Shown here piece by piece: positions 47,185-56,342 of a stretch of 64,000 nt of DNA. The stretch comes from Bacteroidaceae bacterium (GTDB lineage Bacteria > Bacteroidota > Bacteroidia > Bacteroidales > Bacteroidaceae), in the NCBI GenBank assembly GCA_017408685.1, contig JAFQUE010000092.1:25313-89312 (forward strand). Direction: 5' to 3'. Under the pieces are notes generated by a model, which was given only the letters and a program-made list of their open reading frames with translations, was not told where the DNA came from and searched no databases. Within the stretch, counting starts at the first letter, position 1. Every line of letters starts with the position of its first letter. A program made the translations under genes and the position numbers.

Positions 47185-49100
47185 GATTTAAGGAGATAAA
47201 ATATCTGTCGATTCTTTTCCTGCTGGTTGCCTGTGCAAGTATGGGGACACCCGACGGTGGCCCGTATGACGAGGACCCTCCTGTGCTTGCGAAGTCAACT
47301 CCGGTGCTCTATGCCACCAATGTGAAGGAACCTAAGGTTGAACTGGTGTTTGACGAGAACGTAAAACTCGTCAATGCATTTGAGAATGTCGTTGTTTCTC
47401 CTCCTCAGTTGGAGATGCCCGAAATAAAGTCGAGCGGCAAGCGTGTTACTGTGGAACTTTTTGACACTTTGGTCCCGAATACCACATATTCGATTGATTT
47501 CGGCAATTCCATTGTCGACAACAATGAAAGCAACCCATATGAGAATTTTGCCTATGTATTCTCTACCGGTGATGTGGTGGATACCTTGGCTGTTTCGGGA
47601 ACCGTCCTCGAAGCCTCCAACCTTGAACCTATCAAAGGGATTATTGTAGGTCTGCATTCACTCCGTGAGGATTCGGCATTTACCTCAATCCCGTTTGAGC
47701 GGGTGTCACGGACCGATTCCAGGGGGCGCTTCACAATAAAGGGTATTGCTCCCGGCGAATACAGAGTCTACGCACTTGCCGACGCAAACCAGAACTATCT
47801 TTTTGACCAGAAGAGTGAGAAAATTGCATACATGGACACTTATGTGTCGCCGTTTGCTACAGAAGCAATGCGTAATGACACCATTTGGCGCGACAGTGTT
47901 ACAATAGATACCATAAAGAGTGTGCGCTATACCCGTTTTCAACCCGATGATTTAGTGCTGCGTGCTTTCCTTGAAAAGGTGAACTTCCAGTACATCCTGA
48001 AGAGTCAGCGCCCCGAGCATAACCGTTTCACAATATTTTTTGCGTCGGAGAACCGCGAGTTGCCTAAGGTCGAGGGAATAGGATTCGGTTTTGACAGCGG
48101 GTACATTCTTGAGGCTTCGGAAAAAATGGACACGCTCACATTCTGGCTCAAGGATTCCATGCTCTACCGCGCCGATACATTGTCTTTTGCCGTAACTTAT
48201 AAAGTCCCCGATTCCTTGGGATTTGAGATTGACCGCTGCGATACACTTACGCTTGTTCCCAAAAAGAAATGGGAGAAACTTGCCGAAGACGAACATAAAC
48301 GTCTTGAAGAGGAGAGGGAAAAATTCTTCAAGATAGAGCGACGTAAGGAGGGGTATGACGAGAACAACCCGCCGCAGTTCATTCCTAAGACAAAGACCCT
48401 GCCATTCCGTTTCAATGGCGGAAACTTAATGGATGTGAACGCAGAGTACCGTTTTGTCTTTGAGGAACCTTTGCTCTTTGCCGATACATCGGCAATACAT
48501 TTGTATTTGAAGGTCGATACAATCCTGAAACCGATGGAATGCGTATTCCGCAGGAATGAAAGGAATGTGAGGGAATATAATCTGTTTGCCGAGTGGCGCC
48601 CCGGGCAGAAGTATCTTCTTGAGGTCGATTCGGCTGCTTTCAAGGGAATTTATGGCGGAGTATCGGAAAAAATTTCGCGTAATATGGCTTTCCGTGCACT
48701 CGAAGAGTATGCAGTCCTTTATGTGAATGTTCCGGGAGTGGATGACAGGGCAATCGTGCAACTGATGAACGGGAGCGAGAAAGTCTTAAGGAAAGCACGG
48801 AACAAGAATGGTAACTACGCTTTTTATTTCATCAGGCCGGGTAAATATTATCTGCGCATGATAATGGATGAAAATGGCAACGGCGAGTGGGATACCGGAG
48901 ATTTCGAGAAGGGAATACAACCCGAGAAAGTATATTACTACCACCACGTGCTCGACCTCAGGGCTCTTTTCGAGTATTCACAGGACGATTGGGATATAAC
49001 CCGCCCGCTCGACAAGCAGAAACCGCTTGAGATTACCAAGCAGAAACCCGATAAGGAGCACAAGAAACGCAACCGTAATGCTACACGTAACTTCAAGTAG
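47181..49100 (+). CDS. Ig-like (Big_5) domain lipoprotein
   Basis: 639 aa. The lipobox is [18 protein letters not shown] (Cys18). An N-terminal bacterial Ig-like domain follows (about 35-130: [20 protein letters not shown] and [20 protein letters not shown]), then a carboxypeptidase-regulatory-like segment (about 140-220, [20 protein letters not shown]). The rest is beta-rich, with a Lys/Glu-rich stretch near 375-400 and a highly basic C-terminus ([15 protein letters not shown]). Such proteins are widespread in Bacteroidota; function unknown, probably on the periplasmic face of the outer membrane. Translation is coupled to the GH3 gene. Confidence 0.82.
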   Translation: MRFKEIKYLSILFLLVACASMGTPDGGPYDEDPPVLAKSTPVLYATNVKEPKVELVFDENVKLVNAFENVVVSPPQLEMPEIKSSGKRVTVELFDTLVPNTTYSIDFGNSIVDNNESNPYENFAYVFSTGDVVDTLAVSGTVLEASNLEPIKGIIVGLHSLREDSAFTSIPFERVSRTDSRGRFTIKGIAPGEYRVYALADANQNYLFDQKSEKIAYMDTYVSPFATEAMRNDTIWRDSVTIDTIKSVRYTRFQPDDLVLRAFLEKVNFQYILKSQRPEHNRFTIFFASENRELPKVEGIGFGFDSGYILEASEKMDTLTFWLKDSMLYRADTLSFAVTYKVPDSLGFEIDRCDTLTLVPKKKWEKLAEDEHKRLEEEREKFFKIERRKEGYDENNPPQFIPKTKTLPFRFNGGNLMDVNAEYRFVFEEPLLFADTSAIHLYLKVDTILKPMECVFRRNERNVREYNLFAEWRPGQKYLLEVDSAAFKGIYGGVSEKISRNMAFRALEEYAVLYVNVPGVDDRAIVQLMNGSEKVLRKARNKNGNYAFYFIRPGKYYLRMIMDENGNGEWDTGDFEKGIQPEKVYYYHHVLDLRALFEYSQDDWDITRPLDKQKPLEITKQKPDKEHKKRNRNATRNFK

Positions 49101-49143
49101 CGCAAACATCTTTTTTAGAAAAGTAACAATAAAAAATAAGCAT

Positions 49144-50619
49144 ATGGAAAACAAGTTCATGATATACAACACGCTCTCTCGCAAGAAAGAGTTGTTTGAA
49201 CCGCTCAATGCGCCCAACGTGGGACTTTATGTGTGCGGTCCCACAGTGTATGGTCCTGCCCATCTGGGTCATGCACGTCCGGCAATAACATTCGACGTGC
49301 TGTTCCGCTATCTGCAGAATATCGGTTATAAAGTGCGCTATGTCCGCAACATAACCGATGTGGGTCACCTTGAGCATGACGCCGATGAGGGTGAGGACAA
49401 GATTGCAAAGAAGGCACGTCTTGAGCAGTTGGAACCCATGGAAGTGGTGCAGCAGTACACTCTCCACTACCACAAGGTAATGGAAGCGCTGAATGTGTTG
49501 CCGCCAAGCATTGAACCACATGCGTCGGGGCACATCATTGAGCAGATAGAACTTGTAAAGGAGATACTTGCCAACGGTTATGCCTATGAGAGTGAAGGCT
49601 CTGTGTACTTTGATGTTGCAAAGTATGACAAGGACCACAAATACGGCATTCTTTCAGGCCGTAACCTCGATGATGTATTGAACACAACACGTGAACTTGA
49701 TGGCCAGCAGGAGAAACGTAACCCGGCCGACTTTGCGCTGTGGAAGAACGCACAGCCCGAACATATCATGCGTTGGCCTTCGCCTTGGGGTGCAGGTTTC
49801 CCCGGCTGGCATTGCGAGTGCACAGCCATGGGACGCAAATATCTGGGTGAACAGTTCGATATCCACGGCGGCGGAATGGACCTTGTATTCCCACACCATG
49901 AATGCGAGATTGCGCAGGGTATGGCCTCCATGGGACACCATGTGGTAAAGTACTGGATGCATAACAACATGATTACCATAAACGGTACCAAGATGGGTAA
50001 GTCATTGGGTAACTTCATTACTCTTGACGAGTTCTTCAACGGTACTCACAAGTTGCTTGCCCAGGCATACTCGCCAATGACCATCCGCTTCTTCATTCTT
50101 CAGGCTCACTACCGCAGCACAGTAGACTTCAGCAACGAGGCTCTTCAGGCTGCCGAGAAGGGGTTGCAGCGTCTGCTCGAGGCATACAAGACACTTGGTG
50201 CTCTTACTGCGTCGGGCGAAACCACCGCCGATGTGAAGAGTCTTCGTCAGAAGTGCTACGAAGCCATGAACGACGATATGAATACAGCCCAGGTGATATC
50301 ACACCTCTTTGACGCCTGCCGTGCTATAAACCAGTTGGCCGACAAGAAAGCGACAATCGGCGAAACCGACCTTGCCGAACTGAAGGAGACCTTCCGCCTG
50401 TTCGCTTTCGACATCCTCGGCCTTAAGGAGGAACGAGGTTCCGACAGCGGTCGTGAAGAGGCTTTCGGCAAAGTGGTGGATATGCTTCTTCAGCAGCGTC
50501 AGACAGCCAAGGCCAACAAGGACTGGGCAACCAGTGACAGGATACGTGATGAACTTGCCGCTCTTGGTTTTGAGATAAAGGACGGCAAAGATGGTTCAAC
50601 ATGGAAACTCAATCGTTAA
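49144..50619 (+). CDS. cysS: cysteinyl-tRNA synthetase
   Basis: 491 aa from [20 protein letters not shown]; a longer in-frame start overlaps the upstream gene and is rejected. It charges tRNA-Cys. The class I HIGH motif is in [20 protein letters not shown] and KMSKS appears as KMGKSLGN. Zinc ligands are the Cys of [18 protein letters not shown] and the His of [10 protein letters not shown]. The C-terminal helical DALR domain is complete. It is five bases before the QC-like lipoprotein gene. Confidence 0.96.
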   Translation: MENKFMIYNTLSRKKELFEPLNAPNVGLYVCGPTVYGPAHLGHARPAITFDVLFRYLQNIGYKVRYVRNITDVGHLEHDADEGEDKIAKKARLEQLEPMEVVQQYTLHYHKVMEALNVLPPSIEPHASGHIIEQIELVKEILANGYAYESEGSVYFDVAKYDKDHKYGILSGRNLDDVLNTTRELDGQQEKRNPADFALWKNAQPEHIMRWPSPWGAGFPGWHCECTAMGRKYLGEQFDIHGGGMDLVFPHHECEIAQGMASMGHHVVKYWMHNNMITINGTKMGKSLGNFITLDEFFNGTHKLLAQAYSPMTIRFFILQAHYRSTVDFSNEALQAAEKGLQRLLEAYKTLGALTASGETTADVKSLRQKCYEAMNDDMNTAQVISHLFDACRAINQLADKKATIGETDLAELKETFRLFAFDILGLKEERGSDSGREEAFGKVVDMLLQQRQTAKANKDWATSDRIRDELAALGFEIKDGKDGSTWKLNR

Positions 50620-50623
50620 CGCA

Positions 50624-51652
50624 ATGAGGAAGAATGTTCTTTTTCTGATGTTTCTTTCGTTGTTGGCGGTAGCATGTGCCGGCAGTGCCAAAAATGATGA
50701 GTCTCCTGTTGTGAAACAAAAGAGTGTGGGAACCTCGCCCGAAGTGGTGGAACCCGCAGCAATCGTCCCCATCTTTGACGGTGACAGTGCATATAGTTTC
50801 ATCGCGGCTCAGGTCGCATTCGGTCCTCGTGTCCCCAACAGCGACGGGCATAAGAAATGCGGTGACTATCTTGTGCAGGTCCTCCGTTCATATGGTGCTG
50901 ATGTAATATCACAACAGACCGATATCAGGGCATATAACGGCGACGTGCTCAAAGCGCGTAACATAATTGCCCGCTTCCAACCCCAGAAGAGTGAAAGAGT
51001 GTTGCTTTGCGCCCATTGGGATACCCGTCCATGGGCCGATTCGGACCCTGACCCCGATAACCATTACACCCCGCTACCCGGGGCAAACGACGGCGGCAGC
51101 GGCGTGGGGGTGTTGCTTGAAGTGGCACGCCATCTCTCCCGGGTACCTACTGCGGTAGGTGTCGACATCATTCTGTTCGATGCCGAGGATTATGGCCGCC
51201 ATGAAGCCGAGTGGCGCGACGCTGTCAGCGGCGAGGAGACTTGGGCGCTCGGTTCAAAATACTGGGCGCATAATCCCCATGTTGCAGGTTATAAGGCACG
51301 TTACGGCATACTGCTTGACATTGTAGGTGCGCCTGAATCAAGGTTCTGCCTTGAAGGGTTTTCAATGCACTTTGCGCCCGGCATTGTGAAGAAGGTGTGG
51401 AGTGCGGCACATCGTCAGGGCTTCGCACGCTATTTCCCTTATAATGAGGGCGGTTCAATAACCGATGACCATGTAAATATTAACAAGATACTCGGTATTC
51501 CCTGTATCGATATTATAAATTATGACCCGAACAGTCCCAACGGTTTCGGCGAACATCATCACACCATGAAAGATGATATGGAGTGGATTTCTCCTGCGAC
51601 GCTGAAGGCAGTGGGGCAGACTGTTCTGTCGGTAATATACAGCGAGAAGTGA
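50624..51652 (+). CDS. M28-family zinc lipoprotein, probable glutaminyl-peptide cyclotransferase
   Basis: 342 aa from MRKNVLFLMFLSLLAVAC (lipobox, Cys18). The M28 zinc fold is clear: LLCAHWDTRPWADSDPDPDN, PGANDGGSGVGVLLEVARHL, IILFDAEDYG and, near the end, NGFGEHHHTMKDDMEWI. Bacteroidales proteins with this HWDTRPWAD-GANDGGSGVGVLLE pattern include characterised glutaminyl cyclases (as in Porphyromonas gingivalis), which turn N-terminal Gln into pyroglutamate on exported proteins. An aminopeptidase activity is the alternative. One-base overlap with sufE. Confidence 0.78.
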   Translation: MRKNVLFLMFLSLLAVACAGSAKNDESPVVKQKSVGTSPEVVEPAAIVPIFDGDSAYSFIAAQVAFGPRVPNSDGHKKCGDYLVQVLRSYGADVISQQTDIRAYNGDVLKARNIIARFQPQKSERVLLCAHWDTRPWADSDPDPDNHYTPLPGANDGGSGVGVLLEVARHLSRVPTAVGVDIILFDAEDYGRHEAEWRDAVSGEETWALGSKYWAHNPHVAGYKARYGILLDIVGAPESRFCLEGFSMHFAPGIVKKVWSAAHRQGFARYFPYNEGGSITDDHVNINKILGIPCIDIINYDPNSPNGFGEHHHTMKDDMEWISPATLKAVGQTVLSVIYSEK

Positions 51653-52077
51653 TGGCAACGATAAATGAGATTCAGAACGGTATTATAGAGGAGTTTGCTG
51701 ATTTTGAAGATTGGCTCGACCGCTACCAGCTGCTCATTGACTTTGGCAGCGAGCAGGAACCTCTACCTGCAGAACTGAAGACCGATAATAATCTTATAGA
51801 AGGGTGTCAGAGCAATGTGTGGCTCGACGCCCGTTATGAGGACGGGAAAGTCCTTTTCCGTGCCGAGGGTGACGCCCTTATAGTCAAAGGTCTCGTCTCT
51901 CTGCTCATTAAGGTTTATTCGGGGCATACCCCCGACGAGATACTCTCTGCCGAACCCTATTTTGTTGAGGCAATAGGTTTGAAGGAGCACCTCTCTCCAA
52001 CCCGTAGCAACGGACTTGTTGCAATGATAAAGCAGATGAGGCTCTATGCCCTTGCCTTCAAGGCAAAGAATGCTTGA
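51652..52077 (+). CDS. sufE: cysteine desulfuration protein SufE
   Basis: 141 aa. It accepts sulfur from SufS on a conserved Cys, seen in NLIEGCQSNVWLDA. The end GLKEHLSPTRSNGLVAMIKQ is also typical. The start is fixed by the TGATG overlap with the upstream stop codon. No other suf genes are in the window. It ends three bases before a 28-bp palindrome. Confidence 0.94.
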   Translation: MATINEIQNGIIEEFADFEDWLDRYQLLIDFGSEQEPLPAELKTDNNLIEGCQSNVWLDARYEDGKVLFRAEGDALIVKGLVSLLIKVYSGHTPDEILSAEPYFVEAIGLKEHLSPTRSNGLVAMIKQMRLYALAFKAKNA

Positions 52078-52105
52078 AAGGTGAAATCGCTAGCGATTTC
52101 ACCTT
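52078..52105. terminator. 28-nt perfect palindrome between sufE and the U32 peptidase gene
   Basis: Arms AAGGTGAAATCGCT / AGCGATTTCACCTT pair fully with no loop. It lies directly after the sufE stop and includes the U32 stop codon (52099-52101). A terminator for the two convergent genes is likely, although there is no T tract. Confidence 0.55.
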
Positions 52106-52121
52106 CCACCTTCCACCTTCC
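52099..52121 (-). repeat. GGAAGGTGGAAGGTGGAAGGTGA repeat at the end of the U32 gene
   Basis: On the minus strand three GGTGGAA-like units run into the palindrome. They encode the last residues (GKVEGGR) and the stop codon of the U32 peptidase. Confidence 0.55.
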
Positions 52122-53364
52122 CAGTCTTGTCTATGCGGTAGAGTTTGTCGCTGGGGCGTACTTTCCCCGGAACCTTGAATGAAACCCTGTCGCCCTTGCT
52201 CACCGTCTCCACGCTCTCCATGTTCACGCGCGGGTCGTCGAGTTCGATATATACGGCACCGGTGGTGGGACCTGTTATGAGAATCTTGTCCCCGGCCTTT
52301 ACCTCGCCCGCTTCAATGTGGAACTCGCCCACACCAAGGTTTGAGAAGTACTTTATTGCCTTGCCAATGTAGACCTTTCGCTCCGTGGCCTGTGAACCGT
52401 ATATGTTGCTCCATTCGCCCATTTTCTGTCCCTGATAGTATCCGTCCCAGAACCCGCGGTTGAATACTGTCTTCAGGCGTTCGTCCCAAGCGTCCTTTTT
52501 ATCCTCGGTGAATTCACCGGTTAGGTATGCCTCAAGAGCCTCGTTGTAGCAACCAACAACGGTGTGCACGTATTCGGGGCCGCGCGCGCGACCTTCAATC
52601 TTGAAAACACGTACACCGCTCTCTATCATGCGGTCCATGAAACGTATTGTCTTCAGGTCTTTGGGTGACATTATGTACTTGTTGTCAACCTCCAGTTCAA
52701 TATCACTCTCGCGGTCTTTAACTATGTACCCGCGGCGGCACACCTGCATGCACTCTCCACGGTTGGCGCTGCGTCCCAACTGGTGCAGCGAAAGGTAGCA
52801 CTTGCCCGATATGGCCATACACAACGCTCCATGGCAGAACATCTCAATGCGCAACAATTCTCCTTTAGGGCCGCAAATGTTCTCGTCGATGATTACCTTG
52901 TGTATCGCAGCCACCTGCTCCATGTTCAACTCGCGTGCAAGCACCACAACGTCGGCAAACTGCGCATAGAACTTCATAGCTTCGCTGTTGCTTATATTCA
53001 GTTGGGTCGAAAGGTGTACTTCTACGCCTACCTTGTTGCAGTACTGCATTACGGCAACATCCGACGCAATGACGGCCGAAATCCCGCTCTCCTTGGCTGC
53101 GTCTATTATGCGGTACATCATTGCAATGTCATCTTCGTAAATGATGGTATTCACAGTGAGGTAACTCTTGATACTATGCCTGTCGCATATTTCGGCAATT
53201 TCGCGCAAGTCGTTGATTGAGAATGCACTTGCCGAGTGTGCGCGCATGTTCAGGTGCTCTATACCGAAGTATATTGAATTGGCTCCGGCCTCTATTGCGG
53301 CTGCAAGGCTCTCCCTTGAACCAACAGGGGCCATTATTTCGAAATCACTTCTTTTGTAGTCCAT
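52099..53364 (-). CDS. peptidase U32 family protein
   Basis: 421 aa from MDYKRSDFEIMAPVGSRESL; seven codons of upstream frame were excluded. The family motifs are APVGSRESLAAAIEAGANSI, STQLNISNSEAMKFYAQFAD, the cysteine segment CMAISGKCYLSLHQLGRSANRGEC, and KIEGRARGPEYVHTVV. U32 proteins include collagenase-like proteases and the RlhA/TrhP tRNA/rRNA hydroxylases; the cysteine set and FKIEGRA fit the RNA-hydroxylase type as well, so the true activity is open. Its C-terminus is encoded by a purine-rich repeat. Confidence 0.88.
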   Translation of the reverse strand: MDYKRSDFEIMAPVGSRESLAAAIEAGANSIYFGIEHLNMRAHSASAFSINDLREIAEICDRHSIKSYLTVNTIIYEDDIAMMYRIIDAAKESGISAVIASDVAVMQYCNKVGVEVHLSTQLNISNSEAMKFYAQFADVVVLARELNMEQVAAIHKVIIDENICGPKGELLRIEMFCHGALCMAISGKCYLSLHQLGRSANRGECMQVCRRGYIVKDRESDIELEVDNKYIMSPKDLKTIRFMDRMIESGVRVFKIEGRARGPEYVHTVVGCYNEALEAYLTGEFTEDKKDAWDERLKTVFNRGFWDGYYQGQKMGEWSNIYGSQATERKVYIGKAIKYFSNLGVGEFHIEAGEVKAGDKILITGPTTGAVYIELDDPRVNMESVETVSKGDRVSFKVPGKVRPSDKLYRIDKTGKVEGGR

Positions 53365-53374
53365 AAGGGTTGTC

Positions 53375-53418
53375 GTTTGGTGCAAAGATAGTGAAATTTC
53401 ACTATCTTTGCCCCAAAC
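53375..53418. promoter_or_regulatory. 44-nt palindromic divergent promoter region
   Basis: The central 30 bp (53382-53411) are a perfect palindrome, GCAAAGATAGTGAAA and its complement. Flanking GTTTGG and CCAAAC extend it to 44 bp with one mismatched pair. Each half carries an exact -7 box pointing outwards (CAAAGATA at 53383-53390 leftwards; TATCTTTG at 53403-53410 rightwards) and a TTTG placed 23 bp from it. It should drive the U32 gene to the left and the DUF1016/dusB genes to the right. Confidence 0.7.
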
Positions 53419-53465
53419 TGATTTACAAGAATGGAGATAGCCGACATTGAATTCGGGAAATATCC
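53413..53465 (+). repeat. upstream copy of the dusB 5' end
   Basis: 31 bases (53435-53465) are identical to 54548-54578 inside dusB. The similarity extends upstream through the start codon into the leader (CAAACTGATTTACAAGA against CAAAACAGATTGACAAGA). Confidence 0.9.
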
Positions 53466-53505
53466 GGTGTCCCCGGTTAGTATAATGAAAACCCTGTTAA
53501 CATGA
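53431..53505 (+). pseudogene. orphan dusB start, now a 24-codon leader ORF
   Basis: ATG at 53431 opens a frame reading MEIADIEFGKYPVSPVSIMK and four more residues before TGA at 53503-53505. IADIEFGKYP is identical to the start of the intact dusB product 1.1 kb downstream; the rest diverges. Its stop overlaps the ATG of the DUF1016 gene (ATGA). It is therefore both a remnant of dusB and a possible translational feeder for the nuclease. Confidence 0.7.
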
Positions 53506-54515
53506 ATGAAGATATAGATAAAAATTACATCAAACAGTTTGATGACGTAGTTCTGCTGATTCGTCAAACACGTAACAATGTTGTCCGTTTGGCAAACACA
53601 GCATTGATAGAACTGTATTGGAAGATTGGAGAATATCTGCACAAAAGGATTGAAGCTTCGGAGTGGGGTAACGGTGTCGTCAAGCAATTATCGCTTCATA
53701 TAGCAAAACATAACCCGGGATTGAGTGGTTTTTCCGATAAGAATTTATGGAGGATGAAACAATTCTATGAAACTTATAGTGCCGAATCGAAAAAACTCTC
53801 ACCACTGGTGAGACAAATAAGTTGGAGCAATAATCTCGTTATTCTCAGCAGGGCCAAGAGCATTGAAGAAAAAGAATTCTATTTGCGGTTGTGTATTGCC
53901 GAAAGGTATTCAAAACGTGAATTGGAACGTCAGATAGATAGCGCTGTTTTTGAGAGGACAATGGTCTCTCAACCAAAACTCTCGCCGATGTTGAGAGAAT
54001 TGGCGCCGGATTCAGGTTGCATGTTCAAGGATAACTATGTCATGGAGTTTATTGGTGGAAAGGATTTCCCGAATGAACTTTCCATGAAATCTGCACTGAT
54101 TAAGCAAATGAAAGACTTTATATTGGAACTGGGAAAAGATTTCATTTATATTGACCAGGAGTTTAATCTTCAGGTGGGGTGCAGTGATTTTCGTATTGAC
54201 TTGTTGTTTTACCACAGAGAACTGCAATGTCTTGTTGCCATTGAACTAAAAACAGAGAAGTTCAAGCCGGAACATTTAGGTCAGTTGAATTTTTATCTCG
54301 AAGCGCTGGACCGTGATGTCAAAAAGGCAAAAGAGAATCCAAGTATTGGTATTCTGTTGTGCAAAGATAAGGATGATGAGGTCGTTGAATATGCATTGAG
54401 CAGATGTTTGTCTCCAACAATGGTGGCTGAATACCGTTTGTGCCTTCCCGACAAGAAAATGCTCCAGCAAAAATTGCGTGAGATATTTGAAGAAAACGAG
54501 ATTACTGTTTCATAA
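53502..54515 (+). CDS. DUF1016 (YhcG) family PDDEXK nuclease
   Basis: 337 aa. The N-terminal DUF1016_N helical domain (about 10-150) has ALIELYWKIGEYLHKRI, GFSDKNLWRMKQFYETY and LVRQISWSNNLVILSR. The C-terminal PDDEXK nuclease-like domain (about 180-330) has DFRIDLLFYHR and LVAIELKTEKFKPEHLGQLN, giving D...E-x-K. The family is sporadic and its role is unsettled. The gene is more AT-rich than its neighbours, uses codons such as AAA, TTA and AAT more, and lies between two copies of the dusB start: signs of recent insertion. No methylase or transposase accompanies it. Confidence 0.9.
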   Translation: MNEDIDKNYIKQFDDVVLLIRQTRNNVVRLANTALIELYWKIGEYLHKRIEASEWGNGVVKQLSLHIAKHNPGLSGFSDKNLWRMKQFYETYSAESKKLSPLVRQISWSNNLVILSRAKSIEEKEFYLRLCIAERYSKRELERQIDSAVFERTMVSQPKLSPMLRELAPDSGCMFKDNYVMEFIGGKDFPNELSMKSALIKQMKDFILELGKDFIYIDQEFNLQVGCSDFRIDLLFYHRELQCLVAIELKTEKFKPEHLGQLNFYLEALDRDVKKAKENPSIGILLCKDKDDEVVEYALSRCLSPTMVAEYRLCLPDKKMLQQKLREIFEENEITVS

Positions 54516-54525
54516 AACTTAGGCT

Positions 54526-54578
54526 CAAAACAGATTGACAAGAATGAAGATAGCCGACATTGAATTCGGGAAATATCC
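54526..54578 (+). repeat. downstream copy: intact dusB 5' end
   Basis: Leader and first 12 codons of dusB; partner of the repeat at 53413-53465. Confidence 0.9.
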
Positions 54579-55527
54579 CATCTTCCTTGCCCCGATGGAG
54601 GACGTTACCGACGAGGCATTCCGCCTGCTGTGCAAACGTTTCGGGGCCGACATGGTGTATACTGAATTTGTTTCCAGTGACGCACTTATACGCGATGTGA
54701 ACAGCACATTGCGCAAACTGAACATATATGAGCAGGAGCGCCCTGTTGCCATCCAGATTTATGGCAACGAGGTTGAACCTATGGTAGAGGCCGCAAAGAG
54801 GGTAGAGGCCGTTCGTCCCGATATCCTTGACATCAACTTCGGCTGTCCTGTAAAGAAAGTCGCGCGCAAAGGGTGCGGCGCAGGCATGCTGCAGAATATT
54901 CCAAAGTTGCTTGAGATAACAAAGGCTGTTGTGGAGGCCGTAAAGGTTCCTGTGACGGTAAAGACACGCTTGGGCTGGGACGAGAACAGCAAATGCATTG
55001 TGGACCTTGCCGAGCGGTTACAGGATTGCGGTATTGCCGCGCTCACTGTTCATGGCCGTACCCGTGCACAGATGTACACTGGCGACGCCGACTGGACTTT
55101 GATAGGCGAAATAAAGAACAATCCCCGCATGCATATTCCAATCATCGGTAACGGTGATGTAAAGACTCCCGAACGCGCCAAGGAGTGTTTCGACAGGTAT
55201 GGGGTCGACGCTGTGATGATTGGTCGCGCAAGTTTCGGACAACCGTGGATTTTCCGCGATGTAAAACACTATCTCGAGCATGGTGAACCGGCAGTGCCTT
55301 TCACTTTTGCTGAGAGCATGGATATCCTGCGCGGGCAGGTACGCGACAGCGTAGACTGGCTGGGCGAGCGCCCCGGAATACTGCATGTGCGTCGCCATTT
55401 GGCAGCAACACCTTTGCTGAAGGGATTACCCGACTTCCGTCCCCTGCGCATTGAAATGCTCCGTGCCGAGAAGGTCGATGAACTGATGGCTGTGCTGGAC
55501 AGGATAGTGGAAACGTACGGGGAATAA
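54544..55527 (+). CDS. dusB: tRNA-dihydrouridine synthase
   Basis: 327 aa from MKIADIEFGKYPIFLAPMED. It reduces uridines in tRNA with FMN and NADPH. APMEDVTDEAFR, DINFGCPVKKVARKGCGAGM with the catalytic Cys, and GIAALTVHGRTRAQMY with VMIGRASFGQPWIF are the family landmarks. The gene appears intact even though its original leader is 1.1 kb upstream; it may now depend on transcription through the DUF1016 gene. It is convergent with pgeF. Confidence 0.95.
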   Translation: MKIADIEFGKYPIFLAPMEDVTDEAFRLLCKRFGADMVYTEFVSSDALIRDVNSTLRKLNIYEQERPVAIQIYGNEVEPMVEAAKRVEAVRPDILDINFGCPVKKVARKGCGAGMLQNIPKLLEITKAVVEAVKVPVTVKTRLGWDENSKCIVDLAERLQDCGIAALTVHGRTRAQMYTGDADWTLIGEIKNNPRMHIPIIGNGDVKTPERAKECFDRYGVDAVMIGRASFGQPWIFRDVKHYLEHGEPAVPFTFAESMDILRGQVRDSVDWLGERPGILHVRRHLAATPLLKGLPDFRPLRIEMLRAEKVDELMAVLDRIVETYGE

Positions 55528-55547
55528 GCGAACACACCGGTTTGCCC

Positions 55548-56342
55548 CTACATTATTTCTCCTTCAATAATTATCCCATTGAATATTCTACCGGAACGGA
55601 TTCCCAACCGGCGGGCCGAGAAGAATTCCATGTGCCTGCTGTAGGTGCAGATACCTGCAATTTCAATATTCTCTTCCTTTATCCCGCACTCCAGCAATTG
55701 TATGCGGTTGGTTTCCCAAAGGTCTATGTGCCATTTGCTGCCGCCTTCAACTGCGGGATATCGTCTTGCAATACCGTTCATTGGGAACCCGGCAGTTTCA
55801 AAAGCGTTGTACACCTCATCACCCACCTCAAATGCGTCCAATGATATTCCCGGTGCAATAACAGCCTTTATGTCGGCAGGGCGGCAGCCATGTCCGTCAA
55901 TCAGGCGGTCAATGCATTTATGGGTAATGCGGGCGACGGTGCCGCGCCAACCGGCATGTATTGCTGCTATCAGACCTTTTCGTGTGTCGTGCAACAGCAA
56001 TGGAATGCAGTCGGCTGTGGAAACCCCAATGCAAATATCAGGCAGTGAGGTGATTACGGCGTCAACACCGTAAAGCCTTTCCTTCTGTTCTTCTCTGCCC
56101 AACTGCATGAAAGTGTTGTCAATGGTGAGCACTGTGCTGGCGTGTGTCTGGTGGGGCAGAATAAGGTTTGAATCGGTAATGCCGAGCATGCCGCATAAAT
56201 CTTGGCGGCACTCGGCCACGTGTGACGGGGAGTCGCCGCAATAGTCGGTAATGTTGAACCCTCCATAATTGCCGGAGCCTTCTCCACGCATTGTAGAGAA
56301 GGCTCTTGCTCCTGTTCCTATGTTGTATTCAAGAAGTTTCAT
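55548..56342 (-). CDS. pgeF: peptidoglycan editing factor / YfiH-family purine nucleosidase-like protein
   Basis: 264 aa from MKLLEYNIGTGARAFSTMRG. The YfiH/laccase-domain motifs are LPHQTHASTVL, GVDAVITSLPDICIGVSTADCIPLLL with Asp-Cys, and AAIHAGWRGTVARI, which together form the His/Cys metal site. Characterised members act as purine nucleoside phosphorylase/deaminases (FAMIN type) or prevent misincorporation into peptidoglycan. The start overlaps the TonB-like gene stop by four bases. Confidence 0.9.
   Translation of the reverse strand: MKLLEYNIGTGARAFSTMRGEGSGNYGGFNITDYCGDSPSHVAECRQDLCGMLGITDSNLILPHQTHASTVLTIDNTFMQLGREEQKERLYGVDAVITSLPDICIGVSTADCIPLLLHDTRKGLIAAIHAGWRGTVARITHKCIDRLIDGHGCRPADIKAVIAPGISLDAFEVGDEVYNAFETAGFPMNGIARRYPAVEGGSKWHIDLWETNRIQLLECGIKEENIEIAGICTYSRHMEFFSARRLGIRSGRIFNGIIIEGEIM

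Noticed and set aside
53502-54515. Restriction-modification or toxin-antitoxin system
   Set aside because: No methylase, specificity subunit or antitoxin gene is adjacent; the nuclease stands alone.
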